From: Homarus americanus
Lineage: Eukaryota; Arthropoda; Malacostraca; Decapoda; Nephropidae
Assembly (NCBI RefSeq): GCF_018991925.1
Contig: NW_024711888.1
Coordinates: 101,001-165,000, forward strand
Reading direction: 5' to 3'
Length of the DNA: 64,000 nt
Numbering within the stretch: position 1 is the first letter of the stretch; the number at the start of each line of letters is the position of its first letter. Position numbers and translations under genes: made by a program. Shown in pieces: positions 37,994 through 51,286 of this stretch. A model generated the notes under the pieces. It worked only from the letters and a program-made list of their open reading frames with translations, ran no database searches and was not told the origin of the DNA.

Positions 37994-38759
37994 TAAACCT
38001 TGCCTTATCATTATTCCTGACAGTGGTGGCGGGTTACCTCTTAGTGCACTTGACTTATGTGTTATCCTCGGCAAGGTGAAGTGAGGGGAAGGGAGAGGTG
38101 AAGTGAGGGAAGGAGAGGTGAGGTGAGGAGGACAGGTGAGATGAGGGGAAAGTGAGAGGTTAAGTGAGGTACGGTAAAATGAAGGTGGAATACTGCGGGA
38201 GGTGGACGAAGAGACGATGATGACGACGATGATGGAGATAACGAAGGCGGTGAATAAGGGGAAGGATATAAGTTAATTACGAAAAATTGCTAAGACGATG
38301 AAGAGGGTGGTAACGGGGAGTGAAGAGGAGAAACAGGAAATAATTGGTTAATAAGCGGGAATTGTAAGGGGAGAGGAGGATGTAGGGAAGGAGGAAGGGG
38401 GGGGGAGAGAGGAAAAGGGGAGGATACGAGAAGAGAGAAGAGGAGGAGGAGGGAGGGAAGAAGGGGTAACAAGAGGACGGGGGGGAGGAGGGAGGAAACA
38501 AGAAGAGGAGGAGAAGAGGAGAGAGAGAGAAGAAGAAACGAGGGAAGAGAAAGAGAAGGAGAAGAATAAGAAGAGAGAATAATGCCACAAACTGATGACC
38601 CACCAAATAAATAAATAATAAAAATAATCCCACGAATCGTTTGTTTACATTAAGAAGTAAACACAGACAAAGGGGGGTTGCCACACACCACTTGTTAACA
38701 GAACCAAATGTAAACTCGTCAAAAGTAACGCGGGAACCACTCTACTATCTGCCCCCTGA

Positions 38760-38830
<71 letters not shown>
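37060..38830. repeat. Low-complexity tract between exons E and F
   Basis: (TTA)n 37066-37100, T/C-rich DNA to about 38000 with (CT)n at 37618-37640 and 37955-37989, then purine-rich DNA 38080-38590 and (CA)n 38761-38830. Long open frames follow from skewed composition. No gene. Confidence 0.9.
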
Positions 38831-38833
<3 letters not shown>

Positions 38834-39124
38834 AACCCCAACACAAACTTCTCAATAACAACCCGGAGACACGAATGACGTAACACGGAACTAAAAATAA
38901 AGAACAAATTAAACTAAAAAAATATATATTCCAGGTTTTATAGAAGGGGAAAAAATCTAATAAAAACAGTGGGATTTTTTTTTTCTGGGAGGAAAAAGTT
39001 GTACGGGAAGCTAAAACGAATTAAGTGAGAAGACGACTCGTGTTGACATTTCTTATGCCTTGCTAAGGTGGAATTTACATATGAATACATCCAGGCTGCC
39101 TTAGAAGGGCGAGAACTTACCCCT

Positions 39125-39830
39125 CCTCCCTCCCCACCACCACTACCCTACACTGTAACTTGGAGATCTACACCCCTCTCCCTCCCCCCACCACCACTAC
39201 CCTACACTTAACTTGGATCTACACCCCCTCCCTCCCCCCACCACCACTACCTCACACTGTAACTTGGAGATCTACACCCCTCCCTCCCCCACCACCACTA
39301 CCCTACACTGTACACCCTCCCTCCTCCCCCCACCACCACCACCCCACACTGTAACTTGGGAGATCTACACCCTCCCTCCCTCCCACCACCACCACCTGCA
39401 CTGTACGAACTACACCCCCTCCCTCCCCCACCACCACTACCCCTACACTGTAACTTGGAGATCTACACCCCTGTCCCTCCCCACCACCACTACCCTACAC
39501 TGTAACTTGGAGATCTACACCCCTCCCTCCCCCACCACCACCACCCCACACTGTAACCTGGAGATCTACACCCTCCCTCCCCCCACACCCCTCCCCCCCC
39601 ACCACCACTACCCCACACCCTCCCTCCCCACCACCACACCCCACACTGTAACTTGGAGATCTACACCTCCTCCCCCCACCACCACTATCCTACACTGTAA
39701 CTTGAGATCTACACCCTCCCCCTCCTCCCTCCCCACCACCACTACTCTACACTATAACTTGAGATCTACACCCCATACTCTCACCACCACTACCCTACAC
39801 TGTAACTTGAGATCTACATCCCATACCCCC
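39125..39830. repeat. 55-70-bp minisatellite
   Basis: About 11 copies of CACTGTAACTTGGAGATCTA plus CACCCCTCCCTCCCCCACCACCACTACCCTA, length-variable in the C-rich part. Confidence 0.9.
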
Positions 39831-39866
39831 CCCTGGTGTACATTGTATACATAAATGTACATATGG

Positions 39867-39916
<50 letters not shown>

Positions 39917-40879
39917 CCAAGCCGTCATTATCAACACACATTTCACACAACCATCTTGAGTGTCGTGAGTTACCATTTTCAGTGTCGTGAGTTACCACCT
40001 TGAGTGTCGTGAGTCACCACCTTGAGTGTCGTGAGTTACCACCTTGAGTGTCGTGAGTTACCATCCCGAATCTGAACGTGTCCGTGATTTCACCTAAACT
40101 ATCAATCACACCAATAAAAAAAAATCTACCTTATCAATCACATCTTCAAAAACAATCACCATTAACCATCTGACAACTTTCGTGGTTTCAACAGCAATAT
40201 CGATCACACCTTCAGTCACCATTAACAGCCCCCCAAAAAACCTCCAAATATTTTTCGAGACAATTCCATAGATGAGATTGTCGTAATAATTTTAGACGCG
40301 AGTTTTTCCACGAGTCTGAAGGAGGAGGAGGATGACTGGTACACTGTTCTCCGTCAGGTAGGTCCTGTTTTGTATTCCGTGAGAGGAGAATCTGGCCAGA
40401 TTCTCAACAACAAATGCCTCTCCAAGTTGTGTTGTGTCGCGGTGATACAAACCTGAGCACGCCAGATGGCTAAAGTTCCCAGCTGGCGGGTCCTTGTGGT
40501 GCTGCCTGCTACTCCCCGCTGACTAAATCTGATGCTACATGCAGAAGGCTCTCTCTCACAATGGCTGTGTTGGGGGTGGGTGGGTGAGTGGTTCTACGTT
40601 CACCAACTCACTCTCGCCATCACAAGGTTTCGTGTTTAAACTAAGGAAAGAGATTCACGTTTCAGGGGTTCAAAGATTTCGTGGTTCAAGTTTCATCGTC
40701 AGATCTTCTTCCCTCACAGGTTTAATGTTGAGGTTTAAAGGTCACAAGGCTTAGTGTTTCATTGAAGGCAGTTTTAGGTTCAAACTAGACATGACTTCTT
40801 ATTTCAAGGTCACGGACGTTCAGGTCTAAAGGTCAAAAGTTTGAAGTGTCTGTGTTGTAAGTTTAACCCCTTAGGTAAG

Positions 40880-41440
40880 ACGGTGTCGTGTTTAAGGTAA
40901 GAAGGGGTCGTGTTTAAGGTAAGAAGGGGTCGTGTTTATGGTAAGAAGGGGTCGTGTTTAAGGTAAGAGGGGTCGTGTTTAAGGTAAGAAGGGGTCGTGT
41001 TTATGGTAAGAAGGGGTCGTGTTTAAGGTAAGAAGGGTCGTGTTTAAGGATGTGTGTGAGTAAGAAGGGTCGTGTTTAAGGTAAGAGGGTCGTGTTTAAG
41101 GTAAGAAGGGTCGTGTTTAAGGTAAGAGGGGGTCGTTTAAGGTAAGAAGGGTCGTTTATGGTAAGAAGAGGTCGTGTTTAAGGTAAGAAGGGTCGTGTTT
41201 AAGTAAGAAGGGGTCGTGTTTAAGGTAAGAAGGGTCGTGGTTGGTAAGAGGGGGTCCGTGTTTAAGGTAAGAAGGGGTCGTGTTTAGGTGAAGAAGGGTC
41301 GTGTTTAAGGTAAGAAGGGGCGTGTTTAAGGTAAGAGGGGTCGTTTAAGGTAAGAGGGGTCGTGTTTAAGGTAAGAAGGGGTCGTGTTTAAGGTAAGAAG
41401 GGTCGTGTTTAAGGTAAGAAGGGGTCGTGTTTAAGGCAAG
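40880..41440. repeat. 20-21-bp minisatellite
   Basis: About 26 copies of GTAAGAAGGGGTCGTGTTTAA plus G. Each contains AAG/GTAAGA, but on the strand opposite to Ddr. A degenerate GTTTAAAGGTCA-like zone precedes it (40620-40870). Confidence 0.9.
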
Positions 41441-41665
41441 AGTCACTGTATCAACCAACCAGTCAACCAAGAGAGGGCGGTGATGGTAGGGAGGGTTAAG
41501 GTGGACTAGCCCCCACCCCCCAAGCCCTACCATTATTGCGGCTGTGATGAATCTTAATTCCGTGTCGTGTTAAAGCCTCCGTCACTCTCTCTCTCTGTTA
41601 TTCATATTCATTAACATCATCATCATTAACTGCAGTACCTTGCCACAATACCCTGTACGCCATTG

Positions 41666-43004
<1,339 letters not shown>

Positions 43005-43234
43005 CGCGTTCGTGAAGTTTGAACCAGAGATAATGAGACATATTATCACTACTCTGTCCAATAAGGAAATACATGGGAAAATAGTATGTTATCTCTCATC
43101 TATGGCAAACAAAGATGGAGAGATATTTAAAGGTCATGTTATCTCTTACCTGTATAAATCCTCCAGAGAGATAGAGATAATTAGCCTTACCTGTTTAGTT
43201 AATATTGTGAAGGACAAGTCGGACCTCTGTCTCT

Positions 43235-43353
43235 CACCTGTGTAGAGATAAGTCATGTTCTCTCACCTGTGTAGAGATAAGTCATGTTCTCTCACCTGTG
43301 TAGAGATAAGTCATGTTCTCTCACCTGTGTAGAGATAAGTCATGTTCTCTCAC
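43235..43353. repeat. 29-bp perfect tandem repeat at exon E donor
   Basis: Four extra copies of a 29-bp unit abut exon E. On the gene strand each is TACACAG/GTGAGAGAACATG plus a short spacer, identical to the exon E junction. Near-perfect identity suggests recent expansion. Older, diverged relatives (CTTACCTGTWTAR on the plus strand) are visible at about 43145-43200. Confidence 0.92.
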
Positions 43354-43498
43354 CTGTGTAGTCCGGACTGGAGAGAGGGTTGGGATGGGTGAGCTTGTGA
43401 GCCATGGAGGAGTAGCCACTGAGAGAGTTGTAAGTCATGTGATATGGCTCTGAGTATAAGCCATTTTTGTCAAGCTCTGACCCTCCCTCAACACCCAT
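43354..43498 (-). CDS. Ddr: Ddr exon E: Tyr-rich juxtamembrane
   Basis: Exon of 48 codons plus one base, acceptor TTTGTGTGGCAG, donor GACTACACAG/GTGAGA. It begins MGVEGGSELDKNG and includes GLYSEPYHMTYNSLSGYSSM, with further tyrosine in SSPDYT. Clustered tyrosines between membrane and kinase are typical of DDR docking sites for SH2/PTB adaptors; this role is inferred. The ATG at the start is an internal codon because the preceding exon joins in frame. The donor has four further copies immediately downstream in a perfect 29-bp tandem repeat. Confidence 0.8.
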
Positions 43499-43659
43499 CT
43501 GCCACACAAACAAACAAACACAAACAAAAAATAAACAAACATTAGTAAACACATCATGATTCAGGGTATAAAATGTTTATATAAATTATCCTATGTATAT
43601 AATAGTGTTTATATTAATGAATGAAATTAATCTTATATTGACTACTATAAAAGACATTC

Positions 43660-43835
43660 CTATTTATATGTGATTAGATCCCATGTTGTAAGTAATTTGA
43701 TCCCATTTTATAAGTGATTAGAATCTATAAATAGGGTTAGATTCTACTTATAAGGGATTAGATCCCATTCTGTAAAAGATTGGCCATTATATATGAGAGA
43801 TTGGATTCCATTTATATATGATTAGACTCCACCAC
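43660..43835. repeat. Degenerate GATTAGATCCCAT repeats
   Basis: About six diverged units of 25-30 bp, GTGATTAGATCCCATTTTAT plus AA. The rest of 43505-44270 is AT-rich with (GT)n at 43950-44005; nothing else is seen. Confidence 0.6.
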
Positions 43836-43951
43836 TAATCACCAGCCGTTAGTCACTATTTCGTGTTCCTAATCAGCTAAAATTAATCTGTATGACGTCA
43901 CAGTAAACCAGGAAATAGAGAATGGGAAATGAAATGTAAACTTATGAACTA

Positions 43952-44001
<50 letters not shown>

Positions 44002-44271
44002 GTGTTATAAATTAATCTTCTGCCCCAAATAGTGTGTTTTAAGTAACTAGTGTAAAAAATCAGTGTATATATACTTCCGGGTCACGTAGCGTCTTGAAAA
44101 CAATGGTAAAACACCGTAACTCAACCAGGAATTAAGGACAACAATTTATTGCCACGGCGACATACTGATTTTCATAATAGTTTTCAAATTATTGTTTTAA
44201 TTTTCCGCTATAACCTGTGGAATTTTTTTTAAGATAAATGAGTTTAATATTATACTTTTATATATATGTAC

Positions 44272-44322
<51 letters not shown>

Positions 44323-44849
44323 AAGTCTAATTTGTTTTTTCCAGAATTTGTATAATTTGGACGGACGGAAGAACGGACACCTGAACGAAAGAAGGAAGAA
44401 CGGACGCACAGAGGTTAGGACACTGGGTACTGCTGGTACGTTCTCTAACCATGGCTGGGCACGTACACACCTCCAATTACTGACTAAACCTGAAGAAACA
44501 CACACACACACACACCTGTTGCGTTTCATAGGCCATGTTGTCCACGAGTCAGCCGTTGTAGTACAGACCCACACTTAATAAAAAAAAAATACATCCCTCA
44601 CGTACGAAAGACACTATCAGTCGGGTCAGTAAAGGCGGGGTACCGAGCTGACTAAAAGAGGGTACCAACTACAACAATACTAAAAGGTTCACAACAGGGT
44701 CTGAACCCATCTGAACCCACCAACAAGGGTTCAGATTCACATAATAAATACGTCTCAGGTGGAGATATACATAACTCGTTAATTAACCTGAAACACGAAA
44801 TTAACATCTAAATATAACATTAACTTCAACCTTAATTTAACATACGATG

Positions 44850-47020
44850 GCTACCTGTGACGGTGTGTGTGTGTGACGCTACCTGTGATGGTGTGTGTGT
44901 GTGACGATACCTGTGACCGTGTGTGTAACGCTACCTGTGACGGTGTGTGTGTGTGTGTGTGTTTGACGCTATCTGTGACGGTGTGTGTGCGCGTGTGACG
45001 CTACCTGTGACGGTGTGCGCTATCTGTGACACTGTGTGACGCTACCTGTGTGTGTGTGTGTGTGACGCTACCTGTGACGGTGCGTGTGACGCTACCTGTG
45101 ACGGTATGTGACGGTATGTGACGCTACCTGTGATAGTCTGTGTGTGTATGACGTTATCTGTGACGGTATGTGTGTGACGCTACCTGTGACGGTATGTGTG
45201 TGACGGTGTGACGTTACTAATGACAGTGTGAGAGACGCTACCTATGAGGGTGTGTGTGTGACGTTACCTGTGACGGGGTGTGTTCGTGTGACGCTACCTG
45301 TGACGGCGTACGTTGTTACCTGTGACAGTGTGTGTATGACGCTACCTGTGACGATGTGTCACGCTACCTGCATTTACGGTACGGCGATACTGCCTGTGAC
45401 GGTGTATGTGTGACGCTACCTGTGACGGGTGTGACGCTACTTATGAGGGTGCGTATGACGCTACCTGTGACGGGTGTGTAACAGTGTGACGGGTGTGACG
45501 CTACTTGTGATGATGCGTATCACGCCACCTGTGACGATGCGTATCACGCCACCTGTGACGGTGTGTATGTCACGCTACCTGTGACGGATGTGACGCTGCC
45601 TGTGACGGGTGTGACGCTGCCTGTGACGGTGTGTGTGTGTGTCACGCCACATGTGACGGTGTGTATGTCACGCTACCTATGACGGATGTGACGCTGCCTG
45701 TGTCACGCCATCTGTGACGATGTGTGACGCTACCTGTGACGGTGTGTGGCACTACCTGTGACGGTGTGTGCCGCTACCTGTGACGGTGTGGTGTGTGGCA
45801 CTACCTGTCACGGGTGTGACACTACCTGTGACGGGTGTGCCATACCTGTGAAAGGTGTGTGACGGCTGTGTGACGCTACCTGAGACGGTGTGTATGACGG
45901 TACAGTCTCACCCAAAAGTTGGTTAACTCTCCCAGCTAGCTATTGCTGCACTGCCTGCTTCAGATGTATGAACTTGAGTCTGTTACTTCGAACCTTTAGA
46001 TTCATTCGTATCGGTTTCATGTTCTGGTTGGTACTGAGACAGTTTCAAAACATCTGAAGCAGGCAGTGCAGCAATTGCTGGCTGGAAGAGTTAACCAACT
46101 TTTGGGTGAGACTGTACCTGTGACGGGTGTATGACGCTACCTGTGGCGGGTGTTTGACGCTACCTATGGCAGGTGTGTAACGCTACCTGTGGCGGGTGTG
46201 TGACGCTACCTATGGCAGGTGTGTAACGCTACCTATGACGGGTGTGTGACGCTACCTTTGATGGGTGTGTGATGCTACCTTTGAAGGGTGTGTGACGCTA
46301 CATGCGATGGGTGTGTGACGCTACCCATGATGGGTGTGTGACGCTACCTATGATGGGTGTGTGACGCTACCTGTGACGGATGTGACGCTACCTTTGGCGG
46401 GTTTGACGCTACCTTTGACGGGTATGACGGCAACTATGACAGGTGTGTGATACTACCTTTGAAGGGTCTGTGACGCTACATGTGACGGGTGTGTAACACT
46501 ACCTCTGACGGGTGTGACGATACCTTTGACGGGTGTGTGACGATACCTTTGACGGGTGTGACGGTACCTGTGACGGATGTGTGACGCTACCTTTGAAGGG
46601 TGTGTGATGCTACAAGTGACGGGTGTGTAAAGCTACGTTTGGCGGGTGTGTAACGCTACGTTTGACGGGTGTGTGACGCTACAAGTGATGGTGTGTAACG
46701 CTACCTGTGACGGGTGTGACGCTTCATTTGACGGGTCTGACGCTATTTGTGACGGGTGTGACGCTACCTTTGTCGGTGTGACGTTACTTGTGACTGGTAT
46801 GTGACGCTACTTAGACTGTGTGGTGTGTGACGCAACCTGTGACGGGTGACGTTACATTTGACGGGTGTGACGCTACATTTGACGGGTGTGTGACGCTATT
46901 TGTGACGGGTGTGACGCTGCCTTTGGCGGGTGTGACTACTTGTGACTGGTGTGTGACGCTACCTTGAGGGGTGTGTGACGCTACCTCTGAGGGGGTGTGT
47001 GACGCTACATGTGACGCTAC
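44850..47020. repeat. 2.2-kb minisatellite of exon D donor copies
   Basis: Degenerate tandem repeats of about 21-24 bp, plus-strand core GACGCTACCTGTGACGGGTG. On the gene strand the unit is CCCGTCACAG/GTAGCGTCAC, i.e. the last bases of exon D plus its donor. Dozens of units keep an intact AG/GT. A 212-bp MITE interrupts the array at 45903-46114. Confidence 0.92.
45903..46114. mobile_element. MITE, Tc1/mariner type, 212 bp
   Basis: Terminal inverted repeats of about 65 bp begin CAGTCTCACCCAAAAGTTGG and end with its complement (three mismatches seen in the first 65 bp). The element is flanked by TA on both sides (45901-45902, 46115-46116), the Tc1/mariner target duplication. It has no coding capacity. 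It interrupts the exon D donor minisatellite; removing it and one TA restores the repeat. Confidence 0.88.
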
Positions 47021-47149
47021 CTGTGACGGGTGTATAGGCAGGGTGGTGTTGAGGCGGTAGCCGTTGGTCCTGTGAGTGCCGAGGCGTGGAGACGAGCAGA
47101 GGGAGGAGGGGCGGAGCACCGCTGGCGCCGTCAGGAACTTCTGCACCTC
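47021..47149 (-). CDS. Ddr: Ddr exon D: cytoplasmic juxtamembrane
   Basis: Exon of 43 codons, phase 0 at both ends; acceptor GTCTCTACAG, donor CCGTCACAG/GTAGCG. The peptide starts EVQKFLTAPAVL, is rich in Pro and Ser, and contains TNGYRLNTTLP. I see no NPxY motif like that of vertebrate DDR1b, and no similarity to a known domain, so assignment rests on the open frame, the matching phases on both sides, and high GC content compared with its flanks. The donor is the first of a 2.2-kb tandem array of near-identical donor copies (see the repeat at 44850-47020). Confidence 0.72.
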
Positions 47150-47289
47150 CTGTAGAGACCACACACACACCTGTCACGCCTCCTTGTCACTCCCAGTGGG
47201 GTGAAGGTGACAGCTGTCGCGCATCCCTGCTAGCTACTGTGATGTGTGACACACTAGGGAGCTGTAGTGGTGTGTGACACACACCAGAA

Positions 47290-47890
47290 AGCTTTAGTGG
47301 CGTGTGACACATCAAGGAGCTGTAGTGACACGTGACACACCAAGGAGCTGTAGTGACACGTGACACACCAAGGAGCTGTAGTGACACGTGACACACCAAG
47401 GAGCTGTAGTGACACGTGACACACCAAGGAGCTGTAGTGACACGTGACACACCAAGGAGCTGTAGTGACACGTGACACACCAAGGAGCTGTAGTGACACG
47501 TGACACACCAAGGAGCTGTAGTGACACGTGACACACTAGGAAAACACGACACACCAAGGAGCTGTAGTGACACGTGACACACAGTGACACGTGACAGTGA
47601 CACGTGACACACCAAGTGAGCTGTAGTGACACGTGACACACCAAGGAGCTGTAGTGACACGTGACACACCGACACATCAAGGAGCTGTAGTGACACGTGA
47701 CACACCAAGGAGCTGTAGTGACACGTGACACACCAAGGAGCTGTAGTGACACGTGACACACCAAGGAGCTGTAGTGACACGTGTGACACACCAAGGAGCT
47801 GTAGTGACACGTGACACACCAAGGAGCTGTAGTGACACGTGACACACCAAGGAGCTGTAGTGACACGTGACTCACCAAGGAGCTGTAGTG
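47290..47890. repeat. 27-bp minisatellite upstream of exon D
   Basis: About 20 copies of a unit GACACACCAAGGAGCTGTAG plus TGACACGT. It lies on the acceptor side of exon D (intron C/D). On the gene strand every unit contains CACTACAG/CTCC, which resembles the true acceptor CTCTACAG/GAGG. Interruptions at 47535-47610 show deletions of part-units. Open frames of up to 290 codons here are repeat artefacts. Confidence 0.9.
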
Positions 47891-49099
47891 TCACACCAAT
47901 ACTGTACAGCGTGCGTGGTCTGACCACCACCACCATTAATATACTCAACAAGTCAACTTGGGGGACAAGAACATCAAGCAACTCTACGTGCAGTGACAAC
48001 AACACTAGCAAGATCAAGTCACAAATATACTGGACTTGTAGTTGTTTATGCAGAGCCACACTTGGGGGAGAAATTTACATGTGAAAGGTGAGATCAAGCG
48101 GACGGGTGGTGGATGTGGGTGGGAGGGGAGGGAGAGATGGGGGTGGAAAGGGGGGGGGGCGACGTTCCCCTTTTAAACTGCTAATAAGGGAGGGGGAGGG
48201 AGAGAGGGAGGGAGGGAGGGAGGGACGCTACTGTTTACTCTTAGATCATGCAGAAATAAGATTACTATACAGGAGTGAACCAACCCCCCTCCCACATAAT
48301 AATGACCATATTTATCTAAGTCATTCACATACTGACTGGACCCAGAGGAAACCCGGTGATGGGTGGTAGTGGTGGGTGGTGGTGGTGGTTGTAGTGGTGT
48401 CTCTCTCAGGGTGCAAAAGTCTGAGGGTGCCAACTGGTGCCACAAAAATATTTACACGATTCCATAATGACAAACGTGATGGTGCCATGGTGCAAGGGGT
48501 GGTTATGGGTGGGGGTATGGTGGTCATGGGGGAGTATGGCAAGCAAGACAAAACCTGATCTAGGAATATTGTAATGTTAGGATGTGTGAGTGATAGAATG
48601 CTGGGATAGTAGGATGATAGGATGCTGGGACGATAGGATGCTGGGATATTGAAATGTTACGATGATAGGATAGTGGAAGGGGAGGAGACGAAGCAGGATA
48701 ATCGAGTAATATTGGGTTTTGTGTTTTTATGGGATGGGAAGAGAAGGAAGGATTAAGAGGAGGTAAAATATGATGATTGTGTGAACAGGGAGAGAGAGAG
48801 AGAGAGAGAGAACAAAACGAGAGGAGGGAGAGGGGAGAGGAATGACGTGAGGTGTAACAGATAAAGGGAGGAAGGAGAGAAGAAGCAATATACAAGAAGG
48901 TAAGGCATAAGAAAGAGGGGAGGGAGAGTGAGGTGATGGTGGAGAGTGATGGGAGGAAGGATGAAGGAATGGTGATAAAGTAAGAGGTGAAAAAATGGAC
49001 ACTTTCTTCCTTTAGGTTGACCTCCATAGCCATCAACTTCTACTTCCATCTCCCCCTACCCTCTCTCCTTCAACCCCTTCCATCTCTCCTTCCATCCCC

Positions 49100-49375
49100 T
49101 CCCCCACTCTCCTTCCATCCCCTCCCCCCTCTCCTTCTATGACGTCCAATGTATATGAACCACTGTCTTGCATGGCAGTGAACAGTGATATCACCCACAT
49201 GACTCTGACCTATATATACTGTTAATGAATATGATGTATTTTTCTTTGTGTATGAACCTCTGTCCTGTGTGGCAGTGAGAAGAGATACCGCCCTCAGTGT
49301 CAAGATCTGACTGAATTACTCGGAATAAGCAAAGTGTACTACAAGCTTTGTCAATAAATTTGTGAAACTAAAAAA
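49100..49375 (+). mobile_element. Retroelement 3' end with poly(A)
   Basis: Ends CAATAAATTTGTGAAACT followed by A10, as in a retrotransposed transcript. It contains two related blocks of about 100 bp (TATGAACCACTGTCTTGCAT at 49158; TATGAACCTCTGTCCTGTGT at 49250). No coding part was recognised. Confidence 0.5.
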
Positions 49376-49684
49376 AAAATTTCCACCTCTTCCTCTACCG
49401 ATGCCCTTCCACCCCCTCCCCTTCTCCTTTCACCACCTCTCCTTTTACCCCTCTCCTCCACCTCCCTCCGCCCTCTCCTCCGCCCCCCTCTCCCTCCGCC
49501 CCCTCTCCTCCGCTCCCTCTCCTTCAACCACCTCCCCCCTCCTCCAACCCTACCCCACCCTCCAACCCTACCCCCACCCTCCAACCCTACCCCCACCCTC
49601 CAACCTACCCCCCACCCCTCCAACCCTACCCTCCACCCTTCCAACCCTACCCCCACCCCTCCACCCCACCCCTCCCACTCTCCT

Positions 49685-49965
49685 TCCAACTGTTGTGGAT
49701 CCCCTCTCACATAGGCCTCAAAGAACACGACAGAGTTGATGCCCTCACCAAACTCGCGTCTAACAAAGACACTGTTGAATACAATCTAGGTCTGTCAAAA
49801 AGAACCCTTCAAACTGTAATTAGGAAAGAACTTATTGATGAATTTGACCCAAGCAGACAAGTGCAAACTGGCACTAGTCGATCAATAGTTTACAATAATG
49901 AGATGTATCAAGTGAAACATGTATATGGAACAAGAAACAAGATTTCCCGTCGTCTTTGGTGAAAA
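49685..49965 (+). pseudogene. LINE RNase H C-terminal fragment
   Basis: Open stretch reading LWIPSHIGLKEHDRVDALTK, LASNKDTVEYNLGLSKRTLQ and VIRKELIDEF. The (V/I)PSH(V/I)G...(A/V)DALAK pattern is the last block of RNase H in I/Jockey-type retrotransposons. It stops at 49962 and runs into a 22-bp tandem repeat derived from its own last bases. Confidence 0.8.
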
Positions 49966-50205
49966 TTTCGCGTTTTCTTTGGTGAAAATTTCCCGTTTTC
50001 TTTGATGAAAATTTCCCATTTTCTTTGATGAAACTTTTTCGTTTTCTTTGGTGAAAATTTCCCGTTTTCTTTGACGAAAATTTCCCGTTTTCTTTGATGA
50101 AATTTCCCCCTTTCTTTTGTGAAATTTTACCGTTTTCTTTGGTGAAAATTTCCCGTTTTCTTTGATGAAAATTTCCCACTTTCGATGAAAATTTCCCGTT
50201 TTCTT
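49966..50205. repeat. 22-23-bp minisatellite seeded in LINE end
   Basis: About ten copies of TTTGGTGAAAATTTCCCGTT plus TTC. The first unit overlaps the last codons of the RNase H fragment. Confidence 0.88.
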
Positions 50206-50639
50206 TAATGAGAGGGGGAGGGGACTAGGGAGTGGATGGAGAGGAGAGGGTGGAGGTGAGAGGGAGGGAGGGGTGGAAGAGGGGGTAGAAGGCGAGAGGG
50301 GGTGAAAGATGTGAGAAGAGAGGCGGAGGGTTGAAACGAGAGGGGAGGGGTGGAAGGAGAGTGGGATGGGTGGAAGGAGTGTTAGGAGAAGGGTGGAAGG
50401 AGGGTGGAAGGAGAGTGGGAGGAGAGAGAAGGAGAGAGGGAGAAAGGGTGGAAGGAGAATATACAGAAGAAAAAAATAATACATATTAATTCTTGGTAAT
50501 AAAGAAATGGAGTAAAAAATAATGGTTGGTAATGCAGGTGAGATAAGGTCGAGATGCCATGATAAAACACACGCACAATAGACCATCTTGAGCCTGAGTT
50601 CTATGTCTGTCTTACTCTCAAAATGATCCACGATAGTCA

Positions 50640-51120
50640 GTAACACCCTTATACCCCCCATCTACACCCTTACCCCTCCCCTCTACACCCTTACACCCCC
50701 ATCTACACCCTTACACCCCCCATCTACACCCTTATCCCCCCATCTACACCCCTTACACCCCCCCACACCCTTACACCCCCATCTACACTCTTACACCCCA
50801 TCTACACCCCTTACACCCCCCCTCTACACCCTTACACCCCATCTACACTCTTACAACCCCATCTACACCCTTACACCCTCCATCTACACCCTTACACCCC
50901 ATCTACACCCCACACCCCCATCTACACCCTTATCCCCCACACTCACCCCTCTATCCTCACCCTCGCTCCTACTACAACCCCCACTTCACCCTTCAAACCC
51001 TTACCACCCCTCTATCCCTATCCTCACCCCCCACCCCTCTATTCCTATCCTCACCCCCACCCTCTATCCCTATCCTCACCCCCACCCTCTATCCCTATCC
51101 TCACCCCCCCCACCCCTCAA
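50640..51120. repeat. CATCTACACCCTTACACCCC repeats
   Basis: About 16 units of 19-21 bp (50640-50935), then CCCTCTATCCCTATCCTCAC units (50940-51120). No gene. Confidence 0.88.
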
Positions 51121-51182
51121 CCCCGAGTCAGAAGGGCGTTTGAACTTTGAGAGCTAACTCACTAATGGCCACTTGACATGTG

Positions 51183-51224
<42 letters not shown>

Positions 51225-51286
51225 AAATGCCCTTTATAAAACAAACAAACAAACAAACAAACACACACACACACACACACGCACAC

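Noticed and set aside
47187..48059. 290-codon minus-strand frame with VCHVSLQLLG repeats
   Set aside because: 27-bp tandem repeat, a multiple of three, without stops.
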